A stretch of 57,440 nucleotides of DNA from NCBI RefSeq assembly GCF_014174495.1, contig NZ_JACJHR010000058.1, positions 1 to 57,440 on the forward strand, read 5' to 3'. The notes under the pieces were generated by a model. The model was not told the DNA's origin and searched no databases. It saw nothing but the letters and a program-made list of their open reading frames with translations. Shown here piece by piece: positions 9,151-17,530 of this stretch. The stretch is from Amycolatopsis echigonensis. Lineage in GTDB: Bacteria; Actinomycetota; Actinomycetes; Mycobacteriales; Pseudonocardiaceae. The position numbers and the translations under genes are program-made. The first letter of the stretch is position 1. Each line of letters begins with the position of its first letter.

Positions 9151-10086
9151 TCCCAGGCGGAACGCCCTCCGGTACGCCCCCGGAGTCGTCCCCACCTGCG
9201 CCCGGAACCGGCGGCGCAAGTTCACCGCGGACGCCAAGCCGACTCGCACCGCGATCGCGTCCACCGGCAGGTCCGTCTCCTCCAGCAATCGCCGCGCCTC
9301 GGCCACTCGCCGCGACAAGAGCCACGCACCCGGACTCGTCCCGAGCTGACCGGCGAACCGGCGGGCCAGCGTCCGCGGGGAAATCCTCAAGCGGGCAGCC
9401 AAATCCTCGACCGACAGCGGCGTGCCCAGACGTTCTCCCGCCCACTCGAGCAGCCCGTCCAAGGACGCGTCCGCGGACACCGGCCGCGGCACGTACTGCA
9501 CCTGGCCGCCCTCGCGGTGGGTCGGCATCACCATGTGCCGCGAGATGAGCGCCGCGTGCGCCGCGCCGTGATCGCGCCGGACCAGGTGCAGGCACAGGTC
9601 GATGCCCGCTCCCGCACCCGCGCTCGTCGCGACGTCGCCGTGGTCCACGTAGAGCACATCCGGTTCGACCCGCACTTCCGGGAAATCCCGGCGCAACTGG
9701 TCGATCCGCGCCCAGTGCGTCGTCGCGGTTCTGCCGTTCAGCAGCCCGGTCTGGGCCAGCGCGAATACGCCCGAGCAGATCGTGACCAGCCGCGCGCCTC
9801 GTTCGTGCGCGCGCAGCAATGCCCGGCGCACCTTCGGCGAAAGCGGCGTTTCGACGGGCGTCCAGCCGGGGATCAGCACCGTGTCGGCCTTCGAGAGCGC
9901 GGAAAGCCCGCTGGACACGTGGATCTCATATCCGGCCGTGGTCGGCACCGGACCGGGGTTTTCCGTGCACACCTCGAATTCGTAGTGCTGCGGCACGCCG
10001 TCCCTGACCGTGCCGAACACCTCCATGCCGCAGCCGAGTTCGAACGTCGACTGCGCCGGCCGGACGAGAGCCACCACGCGATGCAT
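9148..10086 (-). CDS. GlxA family transcriptional regulator (DJ-1/PfpI plus AraC HTH)
   Basis: A 312-aa protein with an N-terminal class I amidotransferase-like DJ-1/PfpI domain (residues about 1-165; the nucleophile-elbow region reads VTICSGVFALAQTGLL) and a C-terminal AraC-type double helix-turn-helix (about 210-310, with EDLAARLRISPRTLARRF). Such proteins regulate amino-acid, betaine or other nitrogen catabolism, the DJ-1 domain acting as sensor rather than enzyme. ATG at 10086 gives the normal family N-terminus (MHRVVALV). It is divergent from a small cupin gene, which is a likely target. Confidence 0.88.
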   Translation of the reverse strand: MHRVVALVRPAQSTFELGCGMEVFGTVRDGVPQHYEFEVCTENPGPVPTTAGYEIHVSSGLSALSKADTVLIPGWTPVETPLSPKVRRALLRAHERGARLVTICSGVFALAQTGLLNGRTATTHWARIDQLRRDFPEVRVEPDVLYVDHGDVATSAGAGAGIDLCLHLVRRDHGAAHAALISRHMVMPTHREGGQVQYVPRPVSADASLDGLLEWAGERLGTPLSVEDLAARLRISPRTLARRFAGQLGTSPGAWLLSRRVAEARRLLEETDLPVDAIAVRVGLASAVNLRRRFRAQVGTTPGAYRRAFRLG

Positions 10087-10157
10087 GGCAAGAAAGTACT
10101 CTATGACGTCTTTCCTGACACTGTCCCGCGTTCGCCGGGGAAGCCAAGCTGGGGCCC

Positions 10158-10493
10158 ATGCACTCCGAAATCCTTGCCCAGCCGGGCTACACCTCGGTCC
10201 CGGTCGGCGAAGCACCGGTGAAGCACCTGTTCCCCGGCATCCGCCTCCGTCCGCTGTGGAAGGGCGAAAACGGCGCGCACGCCAACGTGGTCGAGTTCGA
10301 TCCCGGCAGCACCTGGCCCGAACGCGACGTGCACGAGCCCGGTCCCGAAGAGGTCTTCGTCGTCTCCGGCACCTTCAACGACGGCGCCCGCGACTACCCG
10401 GCCGGCACGTTCATCCACGCCCCGGCCGGTTCGTGGCACGTCCCGGCGACGGAGACCGGCTGCACGTTGTTCGTCTTCTACCCCGAGGGCTAA
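10158..10493 (+). CDS. cupin domain protein
   Basis: A 111-aa single-domain cupin. The two metal-binding motifs appear as ERDVHEPGPEEVFVVSG and the later HAPAGSWHVP. Proteins of this ChrR/YhhW-like size bind a metal and act as small oxygenases, isomerases or ligand sensors. It starts at an ATG 71 bp from the divergent GlxA-type regulator and its stop codon overlaps that of the VOC gene on the other strand. The substrate is not predictable. Confidence 0.75.
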   Translation: MHSEILAQPGYTSVPVGEAPVKHLFPGIRLRPLWKGENGAHANVVEFDPGSTWPERDVHEPGPEEVFVVSGTFNDGARDYPAGTFIHAPAGSWHVPATETGCTLFVFYPEG

Positions 10494-10882
10494 GCGCCGC
10501 GGTAACTCCCGACCGTCCAGGCGTTCCCCTCAGGGTCGCGGACGGTGAACGTGTGCGAGCCGTAGCCGGTGTCGTGCAGCTCCAGGCTGATTTCGGCACC
10601 GGCTTCGCGCACGCGGGCGTAGATCTCGTCCACGCGATCGGAGACCACGTACGCCGCGCTGGCACCGGGTTTCATCTCGTCGTGGACGCCGTCCGCGGGG
10701 CCGCCGCAACTGCCCAACATCACGGCCCCGCCTTCCGGCCACCGGAGTTCAGCGTGCGCGACGCCGTTTTCGCCGGGTACCACGAGGGTCTCTTCGAAGC
10801 CGAGAACGTCCGTGAGGAAACGGATCGCGCCGCGCGCGTCGTTGTAACGGAAGGCGGGCCATACCGTCGGTTGTGGTGTCAT
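10490..10882 (-). CDS. VOC family protein (glyoxalase/bleomycin resistance-like)
   Basis: A 130-aa protein with two beta-alpha-beta-beta-beta modules: FRYNDARGAIRFLTDVLGF at the start and TFTVRDPEGNAWTVGSY at the end, the usual shape of the VOC superfamily PhnB/SRPBCC-neighbour type. The start ATG overlaps the stop of the AraC gene (ATGA), so the two are translationally coupled, AraC first. A resistance or detoxification role is possible; nothing in the sequence fixes the ligand. Confidence 0.85.
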   Translation of the reverse strand: MTPQPTVWPAFRYNDARGAIRFLTDVLGFEETLVVPGENGVAHAELRWPEGGAVMLGSCGGPADGVHDEMKPGASAAYVVSDRVDEIYARVREAGAEISLELHDTGYGSHTFTVRDPEGNAWTVGSYRGA

Positions 10883-11703
10883 GCCCCAGATTCTGCGGCG
10901 GCGGACTTCGTCTCGTCTTGGAGAAACGGGAGCTCCTCCGCCATCCACGTCCGCGGCGAGCAACCCGCCAGCGCGCGCCACTCGTTCGAGAAGTGCGCCT
11001 GGTCGTAATACCCAGCGGCGTAAGCGATTCCGGCCAGATCACGGTGCCCGGCACGCAGCAAGCGGACCGCGCGCTCGAACCGCAGCACGCGCGCTGCCTG
11101 CTTCGGGGCCAGCCCCAGCTCGGCGCGGAACCGCTCCCCCAGATGCCGTCGGCTCCAGCCGACCTCGTCCGCCAGCTCGCCGACGCGCAACTGCCCGCCG
11201 CTGCGGCGCAGCTCGTGCCACGCGCGGTCCAGCTCCGGCGGCGTATCAGCGGGTTCGACCGCCCGCGCGGCCAGCACCTGGTCGACGATCGCGAACCGGG
11301 CGCGCCAGTCCTCGGCCTCGGCCAGCCGGTCCGGCAGACGAGCGAGGTCGCCGCCGAAGTCGGCGAGGTCGGTCACCCGGCCGGTCAGCTCGGCGGCCGT
11401 GACACCCAGCAGCGTCCGCGCTCCGAGCGGATCCAGCTCCAGCTGCACGCCGCGCTGCACACGGTCCTGCGTGATCAGCGCGGGTTCGGTGTGCAGGCCG
11501 CCGACCACGCTCTGCAGCTCTCCGGGCCCGGCGAGCCCCGCGTACCGGATGGGCTTCTCGAGGCTGATCACGAGCGTGAGATGCCGCGACGGCAGCCCGC
11601 GGTGCACTTCGAGGGTGACGTTCTCCTGTGCGTAGCCGACGTAGCGCGTGACCAGCCCCCGCAACACCGGATGCGGCGGACGGGCGGCCCAGCTGTGACT
11701 CAC
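10879..11703 (-). CDS. AraC family transcriptional regulator
   Basis: A 274-aa protein with an N-terminal sensor domain and a C-terminal AraC DNA-binding domain (residues about 165-260: VGELADEVGWSRRHLGERF and GIAYAAGYYDQAHFSNEW). The start is GTG. It forms a two-gene unit with the VOC gene, overlapping it by 4 nt, and is divergent from a small coiled-coil gene. AraC-VOC pairs of this kind are common in actinomycetes and are thought to sense and handle small toxic molecules. Confidence 0.86.
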   Translation of the reverse strand: MSHSWAARPPHPVLRGLVTRYVGYAQENVTLEVHRGLPSRHLTLVISLEKPIRYAGLAGPGELQSVVGGLHTEPALITQDRVQRGVQLELDPLGARTLLGVTAAELTGRVTDLADFGGDLARLPDRLAEAEDWRARFAIVDQVLAARAVEPADTPPELDRAWHELRRSGGQLRVGELADEVGWSRRHLGERFRAELGLAPKQAARVLRFERAVRLLRAGHRDLAGIAYAAGYYDQAHFSNEWRALAGCSPRTWMAEELPFLQDETKSAAAESGA

Positions 11704-11777
11704 GCGACCAGGCTAGCCCGGACCGGCCGGGATTCTGCTACCACGGGAGAGCGGTCCCCACGATGAGGAGAAGCCCG

Positions 11778-12032
11778 ATGACGATCCAGGAACAGGCGCA
11801 GCAGCTCGAACTGCTGGCCGACCAGGTGCCGACCGGAATCGCCCTCGCCACCAAAGGCGAGCTGGAAGATCTGCAGGCTCAGGTCGTCGGCCTGCTCGGC
11901 GAAACCGGCAGCGCGACGGCGATCCAGGGCTCGGTGCAGATCGCGATCCGGCAGATCGACGAGGTCGCGGCCTCGCTGGAAAACGTGCGGATCCAGATCC
12001 GCGAAGCCGCGCAACATCATTTGCGCGGCTGA
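11778..12032 (+). CDS. small helical protein of unknown function
   Basis: An 84-aa protein, predicted wholly helical, with heptad-like spacing in QQLELLADQ and QAQVVGLLGETGSAT and no signal peptide. ATG at 11778 is chosen because GAGGAG lies at 11766-11771 with proper spacing; an earlier ATG at 11763 precedes that site. It is divergent from the AraC gene. No family was recognised. Confidence 0.7.
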   Translation: MTIQEQAQQLELLADQVPTGIALATKGELEDLQAQVVGLLGETGSATAIQGSVQIAIRQIDEVAASLENVRIQIREAAQHHLRG

Positions 12033-12268
12033 GTCGGTGTCCGGCGGCGACTGGCTGTTCCCGTCCGGCAACGCCTCCCGAGGCTCCGCCCGCCGATTCT
12101 CGCGCACCACGTCGGGGCCCAGTTGTCGCACCGCAATCTCACGGCGAATCCGCGGACCGTCGCCACGGCGGCGCGGAACAGATCGCGCGGGGCCTCGAAA
12201 TCGGCCGAGCCCGAGGCCGCTTCCGGACGCCAGATCCCCGTCGTCCTGCTGGAACGCCGCTCAACCAG

Positions 12269-12302
12269 CGAAGGGCTCCCCGGCCAAAACCGAGGAGCCC
12301 TT
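12269..12302 (-). terminator. terminator hairpin downstream of ispG
   Basis: GAAGGGCTCC (12269-12278) pairs perfectly with GGAGCCCTTC (12293-12302) around a 14-nt loop. It begins 15 bp after the ispG stop codon on the minus strand. The same 10-bp stem is the core of the longer palindrome at 4864-4916, so this is a repeated terminator family. Confidence 0.8.
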
Positions 12303-12316
12303 CCGCACCCCAAAAC

Positions 12317-13468
12317 TCAGCCGACGGTGACGCTCGGCGAACCCTCGCCGATCGACTCGCCGGATTCCTCGGCGATGCGCATGGCCTCTTCGATCAGGGT
12401 CTCCACGATCGCGTGCTCCGGCACGGTCTTGATGACCTCGCCCTTCACGAAGATCTGGCCCTTGCCGTTGCCGGAGGCGACGCCGAGGTCGGCCTCGCGG
12501 GCCTCGCCGGGGCCGTTCACGACGCAGCCCATCACCGCGACGCGCAGCGGGATTTCCATCCCCTCCAGTCCGGCGGTGACCTGGTCGGCGAGCGTGTACA
12601 CGTCCACCTGCGCGCGCCCGCACGACGGGCACGACACGATCTCCAGCTTCCGCGGCCGCAGGTTCAGCGACTGCAGGATCTGCGTGCCGACCTTGACCTC
12701 CTCCACCGGCGGCGCGGACAGCGACACCCGGATGGTGTCGCCGATGCCCTGGCGCAGCAGCGCGCCGAACGCGACGGCGGACTTGATCGTGCCCTGGAAC
12801 GCGGGCCCGGCCTCGGTCACGCCCAGGTGCAGCGGGTAATCGCACTGCTCGGCGAGGATCTCGTAGGCACGCACCATCACGACCGGGTCGTTGTGCTTCA
12901 CCGAGATCTTGATGTCGTGGAAATCGTGCTCGGCGAACAGCGAGGCCTCCCACATCGCCGATTCGGCGAGCGCTTCCGGGGTGGCCTTGCCGTGCTTCTC
13001 GAGCAGCCGCTTGTCCAGCGACCCGGCGTTGACGCCGATCCGGATCGGCGTGCCGTGGTCCTTCGCGGCCTGCGCGATTTCCTTGACCTGGTCGTCGAAC
13101 TTGCGGATGTTGCCCGGGTTCACCCGCACCGCGGCACAGCCTGCCTCGATGGCGGCGAACACGTACTTGGGCTGGAAGTGGATGTCGGCGATCACCGGGA
13201 TCTGCGACTTCTTCGCGATCGCGGGCAGCGCCTCGGCGTCGTCGGCCGACGGGCACGCGACGCGCACGATGTCGCAGCCGGCCGCGGTCAGCTCGGCGAT
13301 CTGCTGCAGGGTGGCGTTGACGTCGGAGGTCAGCGTCGTGGTCATCGACTGCACCGAGATCGGGTGGTCGCTGCCGACTCCCACCGATCCCACCATCAGC
13401 TGGCGGGTCTTGCGGCGCTCGGCGAGAACGGGCGGGGGCAGAGCGGGCATACCTAGCGCGACGGTCAC
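12317..13468 (-). CDS. ispG: 4-hydroxy-3-methylbut-2-enyl diphosphate synthase
   Basis: A 383-aa enzyme of the MEP isoprenoid pathway that converts the cyclic diphosphate MEcPP to HMBPP. It has the TIM barrel (VGSDHPISVQSMTTT, ADIHFQPKY, RVNPGNI) and the C-terminal iron-sulfur domain whose 4Fe-4S ligands are the two Cys of SCPSCGR and the Cys of GCVVNGPGE, with the conserved Glu just after. GTG at 13468 is used; an ATG six codons later (13450) is an alternative. It lies 118 bp downstream of rip1 and in the same block as dxr, as in other actinobacteria. Confidence 0.97.
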   Translation of the reverse strand: MTVALGMPALPPPVLAERRKTRQLMVGSVGVGSDHPISVQSMTTTLTSDVNATLQQIAELTAAGCDIVRVACPSADDAEALPAIAKKSQIPVIADIHFQPKYVFAAIEAGCAAVRVNPGNIRKFDDQVKEIAQAAKDHGTPIRIGVNAGSLDKRLLEKHGKATPEALAESAMWEASLFAEHDFHDIKISVKHNDPVVMVRAYEILAEQCDYPLHLGVTEAGPAFQGTIKSAVAFGALLRQGIGDTIRVSLSAPPVEEVKVGTQILQSLNLRPRKLEIVSCPSCGRAQVDVYTLADQVTAGLEGMEIPLRVAVMGCVVNGPGEAREADLGVASGNGKGQIFVKGEVIKTVPEHAIVETLIEEAMRIAEESGESIGEGSPSVTVG

Positions 13469-13586
13469 GCTTCCAGCGTACCCACCTCGCCCGGGTCCGG
13501 TTCAACGAAGTCAGCCGACGCGGTGAGCAGCGTTACCCCCGGTCGGGCGGCCGGGCACGGACGCGTGACCCGGCCGATGCGCGCGG

Positions 13587-14789
13587 TTACTGCAGGCGGA
13601 TCGGGTTGACGATGTCCGCGGTCACCGTGAGCAGCGTGACGCCGCCGCCGATCACGACCAGCACCATCGTGATCGCGGACAGTTTCGTGTAGTCGACCGG
13701 GCCGCCCGCGGGTTTGCCGCGCAGGCCGCGCAGCCAGTCGCGGACCCTCTCGTACCAGACGATCGCGATGTGCCCGCCGTCCATCGGCAGCAGCGGGAGC
13801 AGGTTGAACACGCCGATGAAGAAGTTCAGGCTGGCCAGCAGCAGCAGGAAGACCTGCCAGAGCCCGGCCTCGACCGCCTCGCCGCCGAGCCTGCTCGCGC
13901 CGACCACGCTGACCGGGGTGTTCGGGTCGCGCTCGGCGCCGAAGATCGAGTTGAAGACCGCCGGGATGCGCTTCGGGAAGGCCATCAGCCCGTCCCACGT
14001 GCGGGCGAACATGTCGCCGGTGAACGAGGCCGCGCCGCCGAACGCGCCGACCGGGCTGTAGTGGATGGTCTTGGCCACCCCGACGCCGACCGCGCCGACC
14101 GATTCGGTGCCGCCGTTCGCGGCGGGGCGGGTCACCTTCGGCACGTCCACAACGAACGTCTGCTGCTTCCCGCCGCGCTCGACGACCACCGGGACCGGTC
14201 CGGAGACCGCCTTGACCTGGGTCACCATCTCGTTCCAGGTCGGGGTGGGCTTGCCCGCCACCGAGACCACGACGTCGCCGGGCAGCAGGCCCGCCTTCTT
14301 CGCCGGGGCCGGGTCGCCGGGCTGGCAGACCGGGTTGTTGACCTGGTCGACCGTGGTGCCGCCGCGCACGCAGTCGGAGATGGTCGAGACGATCGGCTTC
14401 TGGTCCACGTTCGGCAAGCCCATCGTGGCCGCCATGGCGAACAGCACGACGAAGCCGAGCAGGAAGTGCGTGATGGAACCGGCCGACATCACGACGGTCC
14501 GCTTCCACGCCTTGAACCGCCACATCGCGCGCGGCGCCTCTTCCGCGGTGACCTCGTCGAGCGCGGTCATGCCCGCGATGTCGCAGAAGCCGCCGAGCGG
14601 GATCGCCTTGAGGCCGTACTCGGTCTCGCCGCGCCGGAAGGAGAACACCGTCGGCCCGAAGCCGACGAAGTACCGGCGGACCCGCATCCCGAACATCCGG
14701 GCGGTGACCATGTGGCCCGCTTCGTGCAATGCGACCGAAACACAGATCGCGAGCGCGAAAAGCACCACGCCGATCACATAGGCAAGCAC
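13587..14789 (-). CDS. rip1: site-2 intramembrane metalloprotease (Rip1/RseP type)
   Basis: A 400-aa membrane protease. The first transmembrane helix carries the zinc motif HEAGH (residues about 22-26), a PDZ domain lies in the middle (about 165-235; GLLPGDVVVSVAGKPTPTW) and the third metal-ligand motif is in LLPMDGGH near the C-terminus. In actinobacteria this enzyme cleaves anti-sigma factors and other membrane regulators to release stress and envelope responses. GTG at 14789. It sits between dxr and ispG, the conserved actinobacterial position. Confidence 0.95.
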   Translation of the reverse strand: MLAYVIGVVLFALAICVSVALHEAGHMVTARMFGMRVRRYFVGFGPTVFSFRRGETEYGLKAIPLGGFCDIAGMTALDEVTAEEAPRAMWRFKAWKRTVVMSAGSITHFLLGFVVLFAMAATMGLPNVDQKPIVSTISDCVRGGTTVDQVNNPVCQPGDPAPAKKAGLLPGDVVVSVAGKPTPTWNEMVTQVKAVSGPVPVVVERGGKQQTFVVDVPKVTRPAANGGTESVGAVGVGVAKTIHYSPVGAFGGAASFTGDMFARTWDGLMAFPKRIPAVFNSIFGAERDPNTPVSVVGASRLGGEAVEAGLWQVFLLLLASLNFFIGVFNLLPLLPMDGGHIAIVWYERVRDWLRGLRGKPAGGPVDYTKLSAITMVLVVIGGGVTLLTVTADIVNPIRLQ

Positions 14790-14960
14790 GGGCCTTGCAC
14801 CTCACCCCTCAGCCGCGGCCCGCGATGCGGTGGCGGCAGGTTCGTCGTCTTCCACGGCTTCAGGCGGTGAGACCACCCGGGAAGTTCCGGGTTCGAGTAT
14901 CCGCCGCCAGCGTGAAACCAGTGTTGCATCGACCGGCGCGGCTCCGCGCACCGGTCGCGC

Positions 14961-16157
14961 TCATCCCAGCAGCTCGGCGGCCCGCGTGCGAGCCCACTGC
15001 TCCGCGGCCAGCACGTCCGCGACGTCGCGGGGTTCGCGCCGCCATTCGTCCGCGTCGGACACCACCTGCGACACGGTGTCCACAATCGACAGGAAACCGG
15101 CCTTGCCCGCCAGGAACGCGGCCACTGATTCCTCGTTCGCCGCGTTGAAAACGGCGGGAAGGCAACCGCCCGCGGTACCCGCTTCGCGAGCCAGCTCCAC
15201 GGCCGGGAACGCGTCGTTGTCGACCGGCTCGAACGTCCAGCTCGCCGCCTTGTCCCAGGAGCACGCGGCGGCCGCGCCGGGCACGCGGTGCGGCCAGTTC
15301 AGCGCCAGCGCGATGGGCAGCCGCATGTCCGGCGGACTCGCCTGGGCGATCGTGGAACCGTCGGCGAAGGTGACCATCGAGTGCACGATGGACTGCGGGT
15401 GCACCGTCACGTCGATCCTCGCCGGTTCGATGCCGAACAGCAGCGACGCCTCGATCAGCTCCAGGCCCTTGTTCACCAGCGTCGCCGAGTTGATGGTGAC
15501 CAGCGGGCCCATCGACCACGTCGGATGCGCCATCGCCTGCTCGACGGTGACCTCGCCGAGGTCCGCGCGCTGCTTTCCGCGAAACGGCCCCCCGGACGCG
15601 GTGAGAACGAGCCGGGCGACCTCGTTGTCCTCCCCGGAACGCAGCGCCTGCGCCATCGCCGAATGCTCGGAGTCGACCGGCACCAGCTGTCCCGGCTTGG
15701 CCGCGGCGAGCACCAGCGGGCCGCCCGCGATGAGGGATTCCTTGTTGGCCAGTGCGAGCGTCGCGCCGGTGGCGAGCGCGCGCAGCGTCGGGTCGAGGCC
15801 CTGGGAACCGGGCACCGCGTTGAGCACGACGTCGACCTGCACCGATTCGATCAGCTCGGCCACCGCGTCGGTGCCGGCGAGGATGCGCGGGAGGCGGAAC
15901 TCACCCTTCGCGTATCCCCTGCGCTGGGCCTCGGCATACAGCGCGAGCTGCACGTCTTCGACCGCCGTGGGCTTCGTCACGGCGATAGCCGCTACTTCGT
16001 GCGCGATCGCCTGCTCGGCGAGCGTCGCCGGGTCGGATCCGCCGGCGGCGAGGCCGGCGATCGTGAACAAATGCGGGTTACGTGCGGCGACGTCGAGCGC
16101 CTGGGTCCCGATCGACCCGGTGGAACCCAGCACGAGGACGCTTCGCGAAGTAGTCAT
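14961..16157 (-). CDS. dxr: 1-deoxy-D-xylulose 5-phosphate reductoisomerase
   Basis: A 398-aa NADPH enzyme of the MEP pathway (DXP to MEP). The Rossmann motif GSTGSIGTQALD is at the N-terminus, metal-binding residues are in VDSEHSA and NKGLELIEA, and the flexible loop reads ASGGPFRG. ATG at 16157 is chosen; an in-frame TTG two codons earlier is possible. No ribosome-binding sequence precedes it, but a CATAAT box ends 8 nt upstream, so the mRNA may be leaderless. First gene of the dxr-rip1-ispG series. Confidence 0.97.
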   Translation of the reverse strand: MTTSRSVLVLGSTGSIGTQALDVAARNPHLFTIAGLAAGGSDPATLAEQAIAHEVAAIAVTKPTAVEDVQLALYAEAQRRGYAKGEFRLPRILAGTDAVAELIESVQVDVVLNAVPGSQGLDPTLRALATGATLALANKESLIAGGPLVLAAAKPGQLVPVDSEHSAMAQALRSGEDNEVARLVLTASGGPFRGKQRADLGEVTVEQAMAHPTWSMGPLVTINSATLVNKGLELIEASLLFGIEPARIDVTVHPQSIVHSMVTFADGSTIAQASPPDMRLPIALALNWPHRVPGAAAACSWDKAASWTFEPVDNDAFPAVELAREAGTAGGCLPAVFNAANEESVAAFLAGKAGFLSIVDTVSQVVSDADEWRREPRDVADVLAAEQWARTRAAELLG

Positions 16158-16165
16158 CAGCAAGC

Positions 16166-16171
16166 ATTATG
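16166..16171 (-). promoter_or_regulatory. possible -10 box of dxr (leaderless start)
   Basis: CATAAT on the minus strand ends 8 nt before the dxr ATG, the spacing of a leaderless transcript that begins at the start codon. No convincing -35 element is visible. Confidence 0.35.
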
Positions 16172-16250
16172 GCCCGGGTCCTGTCCGTGCGGCGGCCAGC
16201 GGTGTGGGATCATGCGGGGGCACAATGTCAGGCGGTGTGAAGGAGTGGTC

Positions 16251-16505
16251 GTGGCAGGCAAGGCGGTCGAGAAGCGCCCCGAGGTCGACCCGCGCGACGA
16301 GCCGTCGGCGGAGTGGGGCTGGCACGGCTCGTTCCCGAAGGCCACCCGCATCGCGGGCTGGGTCTCCGCGGTCATCCTGCTGCTGATGCTCAAGGGCAAC
16401 CACGAGAACAACACCGAGAACGTGTGGCTCGTCGGACTGGCCGCGTTCATCGTCCTGCTCCTGCTGCTCGACCTGCGCAAGAGCCGCACCGCCTGGCGCA
16501 AGTAA
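16251..16505 (+). CDS. DUF2631 membrane protein
   Basis: An 84-aa protein with two hydrophobic segments (about residues 34-46 and 57-73) separated by the polar stretch KGNHENNTENVW. The acidic N-terminus with DEPSAEWGWHG is the hallmark of the DUF2631 family, which is restricted to actinobacteria and lies close to dxr in several genera. GTG at 16251 has GAAGGAG upstream at good spacing. Function unknown; possible envelope role. Confidence 0.85.
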   Translation: MAGKAVEKRPEVDPRDEPSAEWGWHGSFPKATRIAGWVSAVILLLMLKGNHENNTENVWLVGLAAFIVLLLLLDLRKSRTAWRK

Positions 16506-16546
16506 GCAGTGGTGCCCGGACCGCGCTTTCGCTAGTTTCCGGGCCC

Positions 16547-17221
16547 ATGAAGCCACGCTGGGCCGCACTCGCGGCCGCCGTCACCGCCGGTTTTTCCCTG
16601 TGCGCCGCGGCCCCGGCCAGCGCTGCCCCTTCGGCGAAGCCGCCAGTGGTGAGCTGCACCTTCACACCGACGCCGGACAACCCGGCCGCGCGCCCGGTGC
16701 TGCGTCCGCTGCCGTTCGCGCTCACCCGCGGGACGGTCGACGTCACCTTCCACTACAACTACGGCCCGGTCACCGTGCGGCTCAACCGCGCCGGGGCGGC
16801 CCCGTGCGCCGTCGCGAACATGACCAGCTTGGTGCTGCAGCACTTCTACGACCGCTCGCAATGCTGGCGGCTGACGAACTCGGCACGCCTCGGCGTCCTG
16901 CAGTGCGGCGACATCTACGAGGTCGAAAAAGGCGGTCCGGGCTACAAATTCCCGGACGAGGTGACCGGCGCGGAGACCTATGAGCGCGGCACCGTCGCGA
17001 TGGGCAACCAGGGTCCGGGCACCAACGGGTCCGAGTTCTTCATCGTGCACTCGTTCGCGCACATCCCGGCGAAGTACTCGGTGCTCGGCAAGGTGGTGCG
17101 CGGCATGGAGGTCCTCGACCGGATGGTCGCCGACGGCATCATCCCGACCGACCCGAACGGCCCGCTCGACGGCGCGCCCAAGCATCCGGTGAAGATCCGC
17201 TCGGTCAGCTTCGGCTGGTGA
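16547..17221 (+). CDS. secreted peptidyl-prolyl cis-trans isomerase, cyclophilin type
   Basis: A 224-aa protein with a signal peptide (residues 1-28, ending ASAAPSA) and a cyclophilin domain (about 60-224) that assists folding of exported proteins. Recognisable elements are VTVRLNRAGAAPCAVANM, TNGSEFFIVH and FAHIPAKYSVLGKVV. The usual catalytic Arg of FHR is represented by FYDRSQCWRL, so the active-site loop is slightly altered. No lipobox, hence probably soluble outside the membrane. Follows the DUF2631 gene by 41 bp. Confidence 0.88.
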   Translation: MKPRWAALAAAVTAGFSLCAAAPASAAPSAKPPVVSCTFTPTPDNPAARPVLRPLPFALTRGTVDVTFHYNYGPVTVRLNRAGAAPCAVANMTSLVLQHFYDRSQCWRLTNSARLGVLQCGDIYEVEKGGPGYKFPDEVTGAETYERGTVAMGNQGPGTNGSEFFIVHSFAHIPAKYSVLGKVVRGMEVLDRMVADGIIPTDPNGPLDGAPKHPVKIRSVSFGW

Positions 17222-17305
17222 CTGCCGGCCCGTAAGCGTGGACTCGCCGGGGCGGCGGAAGTCCGTAGCGATCTTCGTAGCCGCGACAGCGGCACCCCTG
17301 GAATC

Positions 17306-17530
17306 ATGACCGGCATGAGCACACCCCCGGACGGGCTGCCCGTCTACCGAGTCCTCACCGGCCCCGACGACGCCGCCTTCTGCCGCCGGGTCAGCGAAGC
17401 CCTCGCGCTCGGCTACCGCCTGCACGAGGGCCCCGCATTGACCTTCAACGGCGAGAACGTGATCGTCGCTCAGGCCTTGCTGTGGCCGGAAGGGGCTAGC
17501 GGTCGCTCCGCGGAGAAACCAGCTCGCTAG
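17306..17530 (+). CDS. DUF1737 domain protein
   Basis: A 74-aa protein. The core YRVLTGPDDAAFCRRVSEA, followed by LGYRLHEGPALTFNGENVIVAQALLW, matches the short DUF1737 family. The start is ATG at 17306 or, three codons later, 17315. Its 3' end overlaps the convergent DHA2 transporter gene by 35 nt. Function unknown. Confidence 0.75.
   Translation: MTGMSTPPDGLPVYRVLTGPDDAAFCRRVSEALALGYRLHEGPALTFNGENVIVAQALLWPEGASGRSAEKPAR

Noticed and set aside
16161..16163. TTG two codons upstream as the dxr start
   Set aside because: The ATG at 16157 fits known DXR N-termini and the nearby -10 box better.
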